A stretch of 64,000 nucleotides of DNA, from contig NZ_LK391969.1 in assembly GCF_000939975.1 (NCBI RefSeq), positions 2,694,600 through 2,758,599 of the forward strand. The letters are read 5' to 3'. Below are positions 36,298 through 46,115 of the stretch, in pieces; within the stretch, counting starts at the first letter, position 1, and every line of letters starts with the position of its first letter. The notes under the pieces were generated by a model. That model made no database searches. It was given only the letters and a program-made list of their open reading frames with translations, and was not told the origin of the DNA. The translations under genes were made by a program, and so were the position numbers. This stretch comes from Pseudomonas saudimassiliensis (GTDB taxonomy: Bacteria; Pseudomonadota; Gammaproteobacteria; Pseudomonadales; Pseudomonadaceae).

Positions 36298-37527
36298 TCA
36301 GAAGCCGAGCCACAGCAGCAGGCCCGCCAGCGCCGGCCAGGCGGGCAGCAGGATCGACCAGGGGCGGGGCAGGGCGGGCAGGGGCGCGCCGCGCTCCACC
36401 AGCCAGATGCCGAGCAGTACCGCGCAGGCACATTGCAACGCGCTACCCAGTACCGCGGGTACGCTGATGGGCAGTGTCAGCCAGGCGGCAAGCAGCACGG
36501 CGCCGGCCGGGAGGACGTAAAGTGCCCAGCTCAGACGCAGCCAGAACGATTGCTGGCGGTTGGCGAGCATGACGCCACCGAATACCAGGGCCAGTTCCAG
36601 TGCCAGCAGCGTGGCGTGGGTGCCCGGCAGCAACCCCAGGGCGAGGCACAGCAGGGCGCTGATCATCAGGAACAGCAACTGCCAGCCGTGGCGCAATAGC
36701 AACAGCAGGCCCAGTATCGGCAGGTAGGACAGCCACAGCAGGGCCTCGCCGGCAAGGGGCTGCACCGCAGCGCGCAGGGCATTGAGGCGGGGGTAGTCGG
36801 CACTTGCCAGCCAGGTGTCCAGGGTACCGTAGACCACGGTCAGCCAGGGCGTTGCCAATGGCAGGCAGAGCGTTGCCAGCAGGCAGAGCCCGCCGGCGGC
36901 CAGGCTGCTCCAGCGTTCCTGGGTGCGCAGCAACATCAATACCGCCAGGATGAGCAGCGCCAGACCGCCAGCCAACATCCCCGCCTCCTGCCAGAAGGAC
37001 TCGGGCACCGGCCAACGCACGGCGCTACCGGCGAGGTAGCCGGGCAGCACGTAGACCGGCGCCCAGGCCAGCGCCGACGCAATATTGACCAGCAGAAAGC
37101 GCCAGGTCGGCATGTCGAACATGCCGGCAACCATGGGGATGATCGGGCGGATCGGGCCGATGAAGCGCCCGAGCATGATGCTGTAGATGCCGTAACGGCG
37201 AAAGAATCCCTCGCCCCGGTCGATCCACTGCGGATGACGGGCGAATATCCCCAGGCGGCGGATGTCCTGGTGGAACCAGCGGCCCATGGCAAAGCTGAGC
37301 AGGTCGCCGCAGACCGCGCCGGCAAAGGCCCAGGCCAGCGCGCCCCAGAGACTCAGGTCACCACCGCCGGCCAGGGCCGTCGCCGCGAACAGCAGCAGCA
37401 CGCCCGGCACCACCAGGCCGGCAACGGCCAGGGATTCGGTCAGGGCAATAAGAAAGATCGCCACCCCGAGCCAGCGGGTGTGGTCGGCCAGCCAGGCGGT
37501 CAGCTCCCCGCTCAGCAGGCTTTCCAT
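36298..37527 (-). CDS. DedA-family membrane protein with degenerate PAP2-like C-terminus
   Basis: 409 aa. Residues 1-190 are a DedA (VTT) domain with the conserved segments GRFIGPIRPIIPMVAG and LSFAMGRWFHQDIRR. DedA proteins are lipid flippases or scramblases of the inner membrane. Residues about 200-409 add roughly six to eight helices whose spacing recalls PAP2 phosphatases: LPGTHATLL stands where PSGHAT is expected, and the later Arg and His of the PAP2 site are absent. Bifunctional DedA/PAP2 proteins are known; here the phosphatase half seems dead. Its 3' end is upstream of the MaoC gene and its start overlaps the next gene by 16 bp. Confidence 0.85.
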   Translation of the reverse strand: MESLLSGELTAWLADHTRWLGVAIFLIALTESLAVAGLVVPGVLLLFAATALAGGGDLSLWGALAWAFAGAVCGDLLSFAMGRWFHQDIRRLGIFARHPQWIDRGEGFFRRYGIYSIMLGRFIGPIRPIIPMVAGMFDMPTWRFLLVNIASALAWAPVYVLPGYLAGSAVRWPVPESFWQEAGMLAGGLALLILAVLMLLRTQERWSSLAAGGLCLLATLCLPLATPWLTVVYGTLDTWLASADYPRLNALRAAVQPLAGEALLWLSYLPILGLLLLLRHGWQLLFLMISALLCLALGLLPGTHATLLALELALVFGGVMLANRQQSFWLRLSWALYVLPAGAVLLAAWLTLPISVPAVLGSALQCACAVLLGIWLVERGAPLPALPRPWSILLPAWPALAGLLLWLGF

Positions 37528-38225
37528 TCGGGTACGTGGTCGATCAGTTGATAATCGCGGCCTTCCTGGCGGGTGCGTCCCAAGGGGTTGCGGGTGCAGA
37601 ACTGGGCGTAGGCGCTGTCGACGAAGCGATAGGGCAGGTGCTCGTCGCGCCCCAGGGGGATGCCGAGCCGGGTGGTCTGGATGATCTGCTGGGGCCGGTA
37701 GCCGTCATCTTCGATCAGCAGCCGCTCCGGGTCCGGGATCTGGGCATTCCACACCGGGACCTTGAGGTGCAGCGAGCGGCACAGCAAGGTCTGGCCGTTG
37801 CACAGTTTCTCGGTCGGGCGCACCCCGCCGCTGGCGGCCGGGTTGAGTTGCTGCATCAGCGCCAGGCTGTCCGGGCCGCTGATGTCATCGACCACCGGGT
37901 AGCCGGACTTGACCAGCACCCCGTCGCCTTCGCCGGCGGCACTGATGTTCAGCGAGTCGCCGCCGCGGGCGTAGTACATGTATAGCGTCCCGGCATCCAT
38001 GAACAGGGCGCGCCGCGAGGGTGTCAGGCCCAGGGAGGCGTGGCTGCCCTTTTCCTCGCGCAGGTAGGCTTCGGTCTCGATGATGCGGGCCGACAGCCAG
38101 TGCCCCTGGTGGTAGTGACGGATGACCTTGCCCAGCAGCAGCACCGCCAGTTCGCGGCTGTCACGCTGGAAAAAGGCCTGTGGTAGAGGGCTCGGTGCCC
38201 TTTGGAAAGAATTGGTCGCAGACAT
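37512..38225 (-). CDS. DNA-3-methyladenine glycosylase (AAG/MPG family)
   Basis: 237 aa from the second ATG of the frame. Family blocks are LAVLLLGKVIRH, ARIIETEAYLREEKGSHAS (with the catalytic Glu), GTLYMYYARGGDSLNISA and GPDSLALMQ. It removes alkylated purines in base-excision repair. It overlaps the DedA gene by 16 bp and is divergent from proA. Confidence 0.9.
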   Translation of the reverse strand: MSATNSFQRAPSPLPQAFFQRDSRELAVLLLGKVIRHYHQGHWLSARIIETEAYLREEKGSHASLGLTPSRRALFMDAGTLYMYYARGGDSLNISAAGEGDGVLVKSGYPVVDDISGPDSLALMQQLNPAASGGVRPTEKLCNGQTLLCRSLHLKVPVWNAQIPDPERLLIEDDGYRPQQIIQTTRLGIPLGRDEHLPYRFVDSAYAQFCTRNPLGRTRQEGRDYQLIDHVPEWKAC

Positions 38226-38250
38226 AACAGCGATGATAGCAGGTTCGCCC

Positions 38251-38279
38251 TGTCCAGCGTCTGGAGGCACCGGTATAAT
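38251..38279 (+). promoter_or_regulatory. sigma70 promoter for proA and downstream genes
   Basis: TGTCCA (38251-38256), 17-bp spacer, perfect TATAAT (38274-38279), 32 bp before the proA ATG. Confidence 0.65.
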
Positions 38280-38311
38280 GCCCACTTTCGTCTCGCAGCA
38301 GGGTGGTGAAT

Positions 38312-39577
38312 ATGAGCGCTGATCAGGTTACCGAATACATGTCCGTGCTGGGTCGTCAGGCGCGGCAGGCTTCGCGCGTGATCGCCCGCGCCACTACCGC
38401 CGTCAAGAACAAGGCGCTGCTGGCCACCGCCGACGCCATCGAGGCCGCGGCCGCCAGTCTGATCGAAGCCAACGGGCTGGATCTGCAGGCCGGGCGCGAC
38501 AATGGCCTGGATGAGGCGATGATCGATCGCCTGGCACTGACCCCGACCGGCATCGCCAATATGGTCGAAGGGCTGCGCCAGGTCGCCGCGCTGGCCGACC
38601 CCATTGGTGCCATTCGCGACATGAAATATCTGCCGTCGGGTATCCAGGTGGGGCGTATGCGGGTGCCGCTGGGGGTGATCGGTATCATCTACGAGTCGCG
38701 GCCGAACGTGACCGTGGAGGCCGCCAGCCTGTGCCTGAAGTCCGGTAATGCCTGCATCCTGCGGGGCGGCTCGGAGTCGATTCACTCCAACCGGGCCATT
38801 GCCCAGTGCATCCGCCAGGGGCTGGACGCCGCCGGTCTGCCGCAGGAAGTGGTGCAGGTGGTCGAGACCACGGACCGCGCGGCGGTCGGCGCCCTGATCA
38901 GCATGCCCGAGTTCGTCGATGTGATCGTGCCGCGTGGCGGCAAGGGTCTCATCGAGCGGATCAGCCGGGACGCCCGGGTGCCGGTGATCAAGCATCTGGA
39001 CGGTATCTGTCACGTCTACGTGGATGACCGCGCCGACCTGAACAAGGCCGAGGCCATCGCCCTGAATGCCAAGACCCACCGCTATGGCGTGTGCAATGCC
39101 ATGGAAACACTGTTGGTGCACCAGGGCGTTGCCGCGGAATTCCTGCCGCGTATGGCGGCCCTGTACGGGGAAAAGGGTGTGGAGCTGCGGGGTTGTCCGC
39201 AGACCTGTGCCATCCTGCCCCAGGCGGTTGCCGCCAGCGAGGAGGACTGGTCCACCGAGTACCTGGCACCGATCCTGTCGGTGCGGGTGGTGACGGATAT
39301 GGACGACGCCATGGACCATATCAGCCGCTACAGCTCGCAGCATACCGAGTCGATCGTGACCGAGGACTTCACCCGTGCCCGCCGTTTCCTCGGCGAGGTG
39401 GATTCCAGCTCTGTGATGGTCAATGCCTCGACCCGCTTTGCCGATGGCTTTGAATACGGCCTGGGCGCCGAGATCGGTATCTCCACCGATAAGCTGCACG
39501 CCCGTGGCCCGGTCGGCCTGGAAGGGCTGACCAGCGAGAAGTACGTGGTCTTTGGCGACGGGCACATTCGCCAGTGA
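38312..39577 (+). CDS. proA: Gamma-glutamyl phosphate reductase
   Basis: 421 aa. NADPH-dependent reduction of glutamyl-5-phosphate to the semialdehyde in proline synthesis. The aldehyde-dehydrogenase-like fold shows [10 protein letters not shown]-type sequence ([20 protein letters not shown]), [10 protein letters not shown] and the catalytic Cys in [14 protein letters not shown]. The start follows AGGGTGGTGAAT. It heads a plus-strand run of closely packed genes; its stop overlaps the GTG of nadD. Confidence 0.96.
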   Translation: MSADQVTEYMSVLGRQARQASRVIARATTAVKNKALLATADAIEAAAASLIEANGLDLQAGRDNGLDEAMIDRLALTPTGIANMVEGLRQVAALADPIGAIRDMKYLPSGIQVGRMRVPLGVIGIIYESRPNVTVEAASLCLKSGNACILRGGSESIHSNRAIAQCIRQGLDAAGLPQEVVQVVETTDRAAVGALISMPEFVDVIVPRGGKGLIERISRDARVPVIKHLDGICHVYVDDRADLNKAEAIALNAKTHRYGVCNAMETLLVHQGVAAEFLPRMAALYGEKGVELRGCPQTCAILPQAVAASEEDWSTEYLAPILSVRVVTDMDDAMDHISRYSSQHTESIVTEDFTRARRFLGEVDSSSVMVNASTRFADGFEYGLGAEIGISTDKLHARGPVGLEGLTSEKYVVFGDGHIRQ

Positions 39578-40212
39578 CACTCCGCGTTGGTCTGCTGGGC
39601 GGTACCTTTGATCCGATTCACTTCGGACACTTGCGCAGCGCCGTCGAAGTACGTGAATACCTGGCGCTGGACGAGCTGCGGCTGGTCCCCAACGCCAGGC
39701 CGCCGCACCGGGACCGCCCCGGCGCCAGTGCGCAGCAGCGGCTGGAAATGGTCTGCCTGGCCACCGCGTCGGACGCCGGCTTGCTGGTCGATGACTGCGA
39801 GCTGCGGCGCGACCGGCCGTCCTATACCGTCGACACGCTGGAATCCCTGCGTGCCGACCTGGGGCCTGCGGCGACCCTGTTTCTGATTGTCGGCTGGGAT
39901 GCCTTCAGCGGGCTGCCCAGCTGGAATCGGTGGGAAGAGCTCCTGCAGCTGGCCAGTCTGGTGGTATTACAGCGGCCCGAGCAGGATCAGGAACTGCCCG
40001 AAGTACTCAAGGACCTGCTGGCGGCGCGTAGCGTCAGCGGTCCGAATGATTTGCAAGCTACCCATGGCGAAATCCTGTGCCTGGCACAGACGCCGCTGGC
40101 CATTTCGGCCACCCATATCCGCTCACTGATCCAGGCAGGGCGCTCACCGCGATTTCTGCTGCCCGACTCGGTGCTTGGCTATATTGAAACCAATGGGCTG
40201 TACCAGCCCTGA
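39574..40212 (+). CDS. nadD: Nicotinate-nucleotide adenylyltransferase
   Basis: 212 aa from a GTG that overlaps the proA stop (GTGA). Nucleotidyltransferase motifs are [15 protein letters not shown] and SATHIRSLI. It converts nicotinate mononucleotide and ATP to deamido-NAD. The proA-nadD-rsfS-rlmH order is the pseudomonad standard. Confidence 0.95.
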   Translation: MTLRVGLLGGTFDPIHFGHLRSAVEVREYLALDELRLVPNARPPHRDRPGASAQQRLEMVCLATASDAGLLVDDCELRRDRPSYTVDTLESLRADLGPAATLFLIVGWDAFSGLPSWNRWEELLQLASLVVLQRPEQDQELPEVLKDLLAARSVSGPNDLQATHGEILCLAQTPLAISATHIRSLIQAGRSPRFLLPDSVLGYIETNGLYQP

Positions 40213-40233
40213 TCTCAGGAATTGAACACCATT

Positions 40234-40593
40234 ATGCAGATTGAAGATCTGATCAAGACAGTAGAAGACGCGTTGGACGAGCTCAAGGCCAAGGACGTCG
40301 TGCGCATCGATGTGCGTGAGCTGACCGGCGTTACCGATTACATGGTTATTGCCAGCGGTAACTCCAACCGCCAGGTCAGTGCCCTGGCGGATAACGTCAT
40401 CGAGAAGGCCAAGGCCGCCGGCGTTCGTCCGCTGGGGGTGGAAGGCAAGGAAGGGGGCGAGTGGGTGCTGGTGGACCTGGGCGACATCGTGGTGCACGTC
40501 ATGCAGCCGGCCACCCGTGAGTTCTACGACCTGGAGCGCCTGTGGCAGAGCGCTGAATCCCGTCGGGCGCAGCAGCAACCGACCGCGGAGTAA
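40234..40593 (+). CDS. rsfS: Ribosomal silencing factor RsfS
   Basis: 119 aa from ATG; a TTG 12 bp upstream sits too close to the AGGA to be preferred. Motifs [36 protein letters not shown] and [18 protein letters not shown] are diagnostic. RsfS binds ribosomal protein L14 and blocks subunit joining under starvation. Confidence 0.94.
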   Translation: MQIEDLIKTVEDALDELKAKDVVRIDVRELTGVTDYMVIASGNSNRQVSALADNVIEKAKAAGVRPLGVEGKEGGEWVLVDLGDIVVHVMQPATREFYDLERLWQSAESRRAQQQPTAE

Positions 40594-40599
40594 GGCTGC

Positions 40600-41067
40600 T
40601 TGCGTATTCGCCTGATCAGCGTGGCATCCCGCATGCCGCGTTGGGTAGAGCAGGGGTATCAGGAGTATGCCAAGCGCATGCCGCCCGATCTGCCGCTGGA
40701 ACTGGTGGAGATTCCCCTGGCCACCCGCGGCAAGAACGCGGACGTCGCCCGGCTGATTCGCCGTGAGGGCGAGCAGATGCTCGCCGCCACCCAACCCGGC
40801 GAGCGTATCGTCACGCTCGAGGTCGAAGGGCGGCCGTGGTCCACCGAGGCGCTGGCCGAGCAGCTGGAAAGCTGGCGCCTGGATGCACGCACGGTGAACC
40901 TGATGGTCGGCGGCCCCGAGGGCCTGGCCAGTGAAGTCGCTGCCCGCAGCGACCAGCGCTGGTCGCTGTCGCCGCTGACCTTGCCCCACCCTCTGGTACG
41001 TATCCTGCTCGCCGAACAGCTGTATCGCGCCTGGACCATCCTGAACCGCCACCCATATCACAAGTGA
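40600..41067 (+). CDS. rlmH: 23S rRNA pseudouridine-1915 N3-methyltransferase
   Basis: 155 aa, the standard length, which requires the TTG start at 40600 six bases after the rsfS stop. The SPOUT fold shows [30 protein letters not shown] and [18 protein letters not shown]. It methylates pseudouridine 1915 in helix 69 of 23S rRNA. Confidence 0.94.
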   Translation: MRIRLISVASRMPRWVEQGYQEYAKRMPPDLPLELVEIPLATRGKNADVARLIRREGEQMLAATQPGERIVTLEVEGRPWSTEALAEQLESWRLDARTVNLMVGGPEGLASEVAARSDQRWSLSPLTLPHPLVRILLAEQLYRAWTILNRHPYHK

Positions 41068-41070
41068 TTC

Positions 41071-42969
41071 ATGGCCAAGCCGATCCGCATCAAGGACCAC
41101 CTCAATGACGCAGGTATAGTACAGCGCAGGCTGATTCTTGCCGTGCTGTTCATTGCGCTGCTGAGTGGCGGCCTGCTGGCGCGCATGTACTGGCTGCAAG
41201 TGGTGCAGTACGAGCACCACACGACGTTGTCCGAGAACAACCGCGTGCACGTGCAGCCGATCCCACCGGCGCGCGGCCGCATCTATGACCGGAACGGGCT
41301 GGTGCTGGCGGATAACCGACCCAGTTTCAGCCTGAGCATCACCCGCGAACGCACCACCGATCTGGACGCCACCATCGCCCTGCTGCGCGAAGTACTGGAG
41401 CTGAGCGACGAGGACATCGAGCAACTGCGCCGGCGCCTGCAGCAGGCTAGACGGCCCTTCGAGGCGGTGCCGGTGATGTTCGGCCTGAGCGAGGAGCAGA
41501 TCGCCCGCATCGCCGTGAACCAGTTCCGCCTGCCGGGTATCGACGTGCAGGCGAGCTTTGTCCGGCATTATCCGCAGGCGGAACATTTCGCCCACTCGGT
41601 GGGCTATGTCGGCCGGATCAACGAGCGCGAGCAGGAGCGCATCGACCCGGTGGCCTATGCCGGCACGCACTATATCGGCAAGACCGGGGTAGAGCGTTTC
41701 TATGAAGAGCTGCTGCACGGCACCGTGGGTTATGAAGAGGTCGAGACCAACGCCCGTGGCCGCGTGTTGCGCGTGCTCAGCCGTACCGAGCCGCTGTCCG
41801 GCAAGGACCTGACCCTGCATCTGGACAGCGACCTGCAGGCGGTGGCCGAGGCGGCGCTGGGCAATCGCCGCGGTGCGGTAGTGGCCATCGAGCCCAGTAC
41901 CGGTGGGGTGCTGGCCTTTGTCAGTCAGCCGGGTTTCGATCCCAACCTGTTCGTGACCGGCATCAGCCACGCCGACTACGGCGCGCTGCGCGACTCCCTC
42001 GACCAGCCGCTGTTCAACCGGGTGCTGCGCGGCCTGTACCCGCCCGGCTCGACCATCAAGCAGATTGTCGCCCTGGCCGGGCTGGATTACGGCGTGACCA
42101 CCCGCAATGCGCGGGTCTACGATCCGGGTTTCTATCAATTACCCAACAACAAACACAAGTACCGTAACTGGAACCGCTACGGTGATGGCTGGGTGGACAT
42201 GAAGCTGGCGATGGCCCGGTCCAACGACACCTATTTCTACGACCTGGCGCACAAGCTCGGCATCGACCGCCTGCATGCCTTCATGAGTCAGTTCGGCCTG
42301 GGCAGCCGGGTGTCGCTGGACATGTTCGAGGAAACCGCCGGGCTGATGCCCTCCCGGGAGTGGAAGCGTGCTTCGCGGCGTCAGCCCTGGTACCCCGGTG
42401 AAACCTTGATCACCGGGATCGGCCAGGGCTACATGCTGACCACCCCGCTGCAGCTGGCGCATTCCACGGCGCTGATCGCCAATCGCGGCGTGTGGAAGCG
42501 CCCGCGCATGTTGCTGCATGCCGATGGTGTCCCACCCGACGAAGCAGATACCCCACCGGATGTGGTACTGAAGAACCCGAACGACTGGGACTTCATTATC
42601 CAGACCATGGAAGAGGTGATGCATGGCGAACGCGGCACCTCCCGAGCCGCTGCCGAGGGTGCGCCCTATCGCATGGCTGGCAAGACCGGTACCGCCCAGG
42701 TGGTCGCCATTGCCCAGGGCGCGCGCTATGACTCGGAGGCGCTGAAGGAGCGGCACCGGGACCACGCGCTGTTCGTCGGTTTTGCCCCGGTGGATGATCC
42801 GCAGATCGCGGTTGCCGTCATGGTCGAGAATGGTGAGTCCGGCGGCCGGGTAGCGGCGCCGGTTGCGCGGGCGGTGTTCGATGCCTGGCTGCTTCCCGAG
42901 GCGGAGCCCGAGCCCGATTCCGCATCCGAGCCCGCAGCTGAGAGTAGTCTTGAGGAGGAGGTGCAGTGA
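41071..42969 (+). CDS. mrdA: Penicillin-binding protein 2 (peptidoglycan transpeptidase)
   Basis: 632 aa class B PBP with one N-terminal membrane helix, a PBP dimer/pedestal domain and a transpeptidase domain. The active-site Ser327 lies in YPPGSTIK; SxN is in ARSNDTYFY and KTG in MAGKTGTAQ. It is the elongasome cross-linking enzyme, partner of RodA encoded next (4-bp overlap). The C-terminus has an acidic Glu/Pro tail. Confidence 0.96.
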   Translation: MAKPIRIKDHLNDAGIVQRRLILAVLFIALLSGGLLARMYWLQVVQYEHHTTLSENNRVHVQPIPPARGRIYDRNGLVLADNRPSFSLSITRERTTDLDATIALLREVLELSDEDIEQLRRRLQQARRPFEAVPVMFGLSEEQIARIAVNQFRLPGIDVQASFVRHYPQAEHFAHSVGYVGRINEREQERIDPVAYAGTHYIGKTGVERFYEELLHGTVGYEEVETNARGRVLRVLSRTEPLSGKDLTLHLDSDLQAVAEAALGNRRGAVVAIEPSTGGVLAFVSQPGFDPNLFVTGISHADYGALRDSLDQPLFNRVLRGLYPPGSTIKQIVALAGLDYGVTTRNARVYDPGFYQLPNNKHKYRNWNRYGDGWVDMKLAMARSNDTYFYDLAHKLGIDRLHAFMSQFGLGSRVSLDMFEETAGLMPSREWKRASRRQPWYPGETLITGIGQGYMLTTPLQLAHSTALIANRGVWKRPRMLLHADGVPPDEADTPPDVVLKNPNDWDFIIQTMEEVMHGERGTSRAAAEGAPYRMAGKTGTAQVVAIAQGARYDSEALKERHRDHALFVGFAPVDDPQIAVAVMVENGESGGRVAAPVARAVFDAWLLPEAEPEPDSASEPAAESSLEEEVQ

Positions 42970-44108
42970 AACCCCTGGCCAGTATGTCACCGCCGGATCC
43001 CCGGGGCCTGCGCCGCGAGCCCTGGTGGCTGCGCCTGCACGTCGATCCCTGGCTGCTGTTGCTGATCTTTGTGCTCGCCGGCGTGGCGGGCTTCGTGCTG
43101 TATTCGGCCAGTAGCAAGAGCATGGCGATGGTGTACCGCCAGGGCGCGCACTACGCCATTGGCCTGGCGGCGATGATGTTTGTGGCCCAGTTGCAGCCGC
43201 GTTTCATGGAGCGCTGGTTGCCGCCGGCCTATGTGGTCTCCGTATTGCTGCTGGTGGCGGTGTTGGTGATTGGCACCGAGGCGAAGGGGGCGCAGCGCTG
43301 GATCCGGATCCCGGGGTTGGTTACCTTCCAGCCATCAGAAATCATGAAGCTGGTGATGCCCATGAGCGTGGCCTGGTACCTGGGCCGCCGGGAAATACCG
43401 CCGCGTTTCAAGCATGTGTGCGTGTGTCTGCTGATCATCCTGGTACCGCTGGTGCTGATCCTCAAGCAGCCCGACCTGGGCACTACCCTGCTGATCGGAG
43501 CCTCGGGCATCTTTGGCTTGCTGCTGGCCGGCCTGCGCTGGCGCTACATCATCGGCGCGCTGGCGCTGCTGGGCCCCGCAGCAGCGGCGATGTGGTTCTT
43601 TGTCATGCACAGCTACCAGAAGCGGCGGGTGTTGACCTTCCTCAATCCGGAAAGCGATCCCCTGGGCGCGGGCTGGAACATCATCCAGTCCAAGGCAGCC
43701 ATCGGCTCGGGCGGCGTGTTCGGCAAGGGCTGGCTGCAGGGCACCCAGTCGCACCTGGACTTCCTGCCGGAGGGGCATACCGACTTCATCATCGCGGTAT
43801 TGGCCGAGGAGTTCGGGCTGGTGGGCGTGGCGCTGCTGATAATGGTTTATCTGCTGATCGTCGCCCGGGGTCTGTACATTACCCACCACGCCCAGGAAAG
43901 TTTCAGCAAGTTGCTGGCGGGCAGCATCACCTTGACGTTTTTTGTCTACGTATTCGTTAATATCGGCATGGTCAGCGGGTTGCTGCCGGTCGTCGGTGTG
44001 CCCCTGCCGTTAATCAGCTACGGCGGCACCTCCTTGATCACCTTGCTGGTGGGTTTCGGCATTCTGATGTCTATCCATACGCACCGCAAATGGATGGCGC
44101 GCACATGA
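42966..44108 (+). CDS. rodA: Rod-shape SEDS glycosyltransferase
   Basis: 380 aa, about ten transmembrane helices. SEDS motifs RWIRIPGLVTFQPSEIMKL, QPDLGTTLLI, GWLQGTQSHLDFLPEGHTDF and the C-terminal PLPLISYGGTSL are intact. It polymerises lipid II during cell elongation with PBP2. Confidence 0.96.
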   Translation: MKPLASMSPPDPRGLRREPWWLRLHVDPWLLLLIFVLAGVAGFVLYSASSKSMAMVYRQGAHYAIGLAAMMFVAQLQPRFMERWLPPAYVVSVLLLVAVLVIGTEAKGAQRWIRIPGLVTFQPSEIMKLVMPMSVAWYLGRREIPPRFKHVCVCLLIILVPLVLILKQPDLGTTLLIGASGIFGLLLAGLRWRYIIGALALLGPAAAAMWFFVMHSYQKRRVLTFLNPESDPLGAGWNIIQSKAAIGSGGVFGKGWLQGTQSHLDFLPEGHTDFIIAVLAEEFGLVGVALLIMVYLLIVARGLYITHHAQESFSKLLAGSITLTFFVYVFVNIGMVSGLLPVVGVPLPLISYGGTSLITLLVGFGILMSIHTHRKWMART

Positions 44109-44135
44109 TAATTCTATTGGAGATCGGGCTTGCTC

Positions 44136-45152
44136 ATGATTGATCGCGTTTCAGGCTGGTTGCGCAGCAATGCGCTGGGAGCCTTGCTCGTCGCCGGGTT
44201 CAGCCCCGGACTACTGGCCGCTGGGCCCTATACCGCAGAACACCCCGGGGTGGACCCCTTCGTCGAGGAAATGCGCCGGGAATACGGCTTCAATCCCGAG
44301 CATGTGCGGGGCCTGCTGGAACAGGCCGAGCGCAAGGAATCCATCCTCGAAGCCATTGCCCGCCCCGCCGAACGGGTGCGGCCATGGCATGAGTACCGCA
44401 AGATCTTCATCATCGACAAGCGCGTCCAGGACGGCGTCGCCTTCTGGGACAAGCACGCCGACGCGCTGGCGCGGGCGGAGGAAGTCTACGGGGTCGAGGC
44501 GGAAGTGATCCTGGCGATCCTCGGTGTGGAGACCTTCTACGGCGGCAACAAGGGCAGCCACCGGGTCATTGATGCCCTGACTACCCTTGGCTTTGATTAT
44601 CCGCCGCGGGCGGATTTCTTCCGTGGCCAGCTCAAGTCCTTCCTGGTACTGACCCGGGAGCAGCAGGTCGACCCGCTGGAGCTGACGGGCTCCTACGCCG
44701 GCGCGATGGGCTTTCCCCAGTTCATTCCCAGCAGCTACCAGGCCTATGCGGTGGATTTCGACGAGGACGGTGTAACCGATATCTGGAACAACCCGGTCGA
44801 TGCCATCGGCAGTATTGCCAACTACTTTGCCGAGCATAAGTGGCAGCACGGCGCTGGCGTGGCGGTGGCCGCCGAGGTGTCCGGGGAAGATTATGCCAAG
44901 GGCTTCACCCTCGACCGGGGGCTGGAGGCCAAGATCACCGTTGGCGAGTTGAAGAAGCTTGGCTGGAAGCCCCAACAGCCGCTGGATGACAGCACCGAGG
45001 TGATGGCCTTCGAGTTCGACGCGGGGGAACATAAGCAGTACTGGCTGGGTCTGAATAACCTGCATGTCATTACCCGGTACAACAGGAGCGTCATGTACGC
45101 TATGGTCGTGCATCAATTGGCCGACCTGATAAGGGAAGCGAGGGATCAATGA
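44136..45152 (+). CDS. mltB: Lytic murein transglycosylase B
   Basis: 338 aa from ATG (a TTG six bases upstream, better spaced from GGAG, is also possible). A signal peptide ends near LLAAGPY. The SLT_2 domain includes the catalytic Glu in ILGVETFYGGNKG and the substrate motif SYAGAMGFPQFIPSSYQAYA. It cleaves glycan strands in the periplasm leaving anhydro ends. It lies in the rodA-mltB-rlpA-dacA wall cluster. Confidence 0.93.
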   Translation: MIDRVSGWLRSNALGALLVAGFSPGLLAAGPYTAEHPGVDPFVEEMRREYGFNPEHVRGLLEQAERKESILEAIARPAERVRPWHEYRKIFIIDKRVQDGVAFWDKHADALARAEEVYGVEAEVILAILGVETFYGGNKGSHRVIDALTTLGFDYPPRADFFRGQLKSFLVLTREQQVDPLELTGSYAGAMGFPQFIPSSYQAYAVDFDEDGVTDIWNNPVDAIGSIANYFAEHKWQHGAGVAVAAEVSGEDYAKGFTLDRGLEAKITVGELKKLGWKPQQPLDDSTEVMAFEFDAGEHKQYWLGLNNLHVITRYNRSVMYAMVVHQLADLIREARDQ

Positions 45153-46057
45153 ACAAGCCATTGCGCCATGGCCCGGGCGTTGCCATCGTCTGCCTGTTGC
45201 TGGCATTGCTGAGCGCCTGTTCATCGTCGCCGGTGACCCAGAACCAGGGTGGGGCAGCGCCGGCGAGCAAGCCCCGGCCGGCCCAGGATGGTGCGCCTGA
45301 TTACTTCAAGGATGTGTCGCAGATCCCGGACGCGGTGCCGGTGCCCCATACCGGCGCCTTCAAGGCGTCGCCCTATCGGGTATTGGGTCGCAACTACAAC
45401 CCGATGAAGGATGGGCGCAACTATCGCGAAACCGGTCTGGCGTCCTGGTACGGCACCAAGTTTCACGGGCAGTTGACGGCCAACGGTGAGCCCTACGACC
45501 TGTACGGCATGACCGCGGCGCACAAGACCCTGCCCCTGCCAACCTATGTTCGGGTGACCAACCTCGATAACAACCGCAGCATCATTGTGCGGGTCAACGA
45601 CCGCGGTCCCTTCCATTCCGACCGGATCATCGACCTGTCCTACGCCGGGGCAGTCAAGCTCGGCTTTGCGGAACAGGGCGTGGGCCGGGTCCGGGTCGAG
45701 GGCATCGATCCGGTGGCCTGGCAGCAGGAGAACAATCCGGGCTATCTGGTCAAGGCGCAGCCTGCAGCAACGCCGCCCCGCCCCGCACCCGCGTCCAGCG
45801 TTGCGCCTTCCGGCAGCAATGTCGGACTGTACCTGCAGGTCGGTGCCTTCGCCTCCGACCAGGCCGCCGAACAGCTCCGTAGCCAGTTGCAGGGCATGGT
45901 CAGTGCACCGGTCTTTGTCAGTCCGATCGAGGTGGAATCCCGCACCTTGCACCGGGTCCGACTCGGCCCGGTCAATGACCACGCGGAGGCCGAACGGCTG
46001 ATGGAAACCGTGCGACTGGCCAATCTGGGCAATCCGTCCCTGGTCAGCGCCAACTGA
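45149..46057 (+). CDS. rlpA: Septal-ring lytic transglycosylase RlpA
   Basis: 302 aa lipoprotein (lipobox LSAC). The double-psi beta-barrel covers ASWYGTKFHGQLTANGE to VRVNDRGPFHSDRIIDLS, with the catalytic Glu and Asp of RlpA. A Pro/Ala linker leads to a C-terminal SPOR domain (LYLQVGAFASDQAAEQLRSQ). It cuts denuded glycan at the septum in Pseudomonas. Overlaps mltB by 4 bp. Confidence 0.95.
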   Translation: MNKPLRHGPGVAIVCLLLALLSACSSSPVTQNQGGAAPASKPRPAQDGAPDYFKDVSQIPDAVPVPHTGAFKASPYRVLGRNYNPMKDGRNYRETGLASWYGTKFHGQLTANGEPYDLYGMTAAHKTLPLPTYVRVTNLDNNRSIIVRVNDRGPFHSDRIIDLSYAGAVKLGFAEQGVGRVRVEGIDPVAWQQENNPGYLVKAQPAATPPRPAPASSVAPSGSNVGLYLQVGAFASDQAAEQLRSQLQGMVSAPVFVSPIEVESRTLHRVRLGPVNDHAEAERLMETVRLANLGNPSLVSAN

Positions 46058-46115
46058 ATTTGCCGCTGTGTTGCAGCGGCCCTTGCGTTCCACATCTATC
46101 CAGACAGTGAGCACC

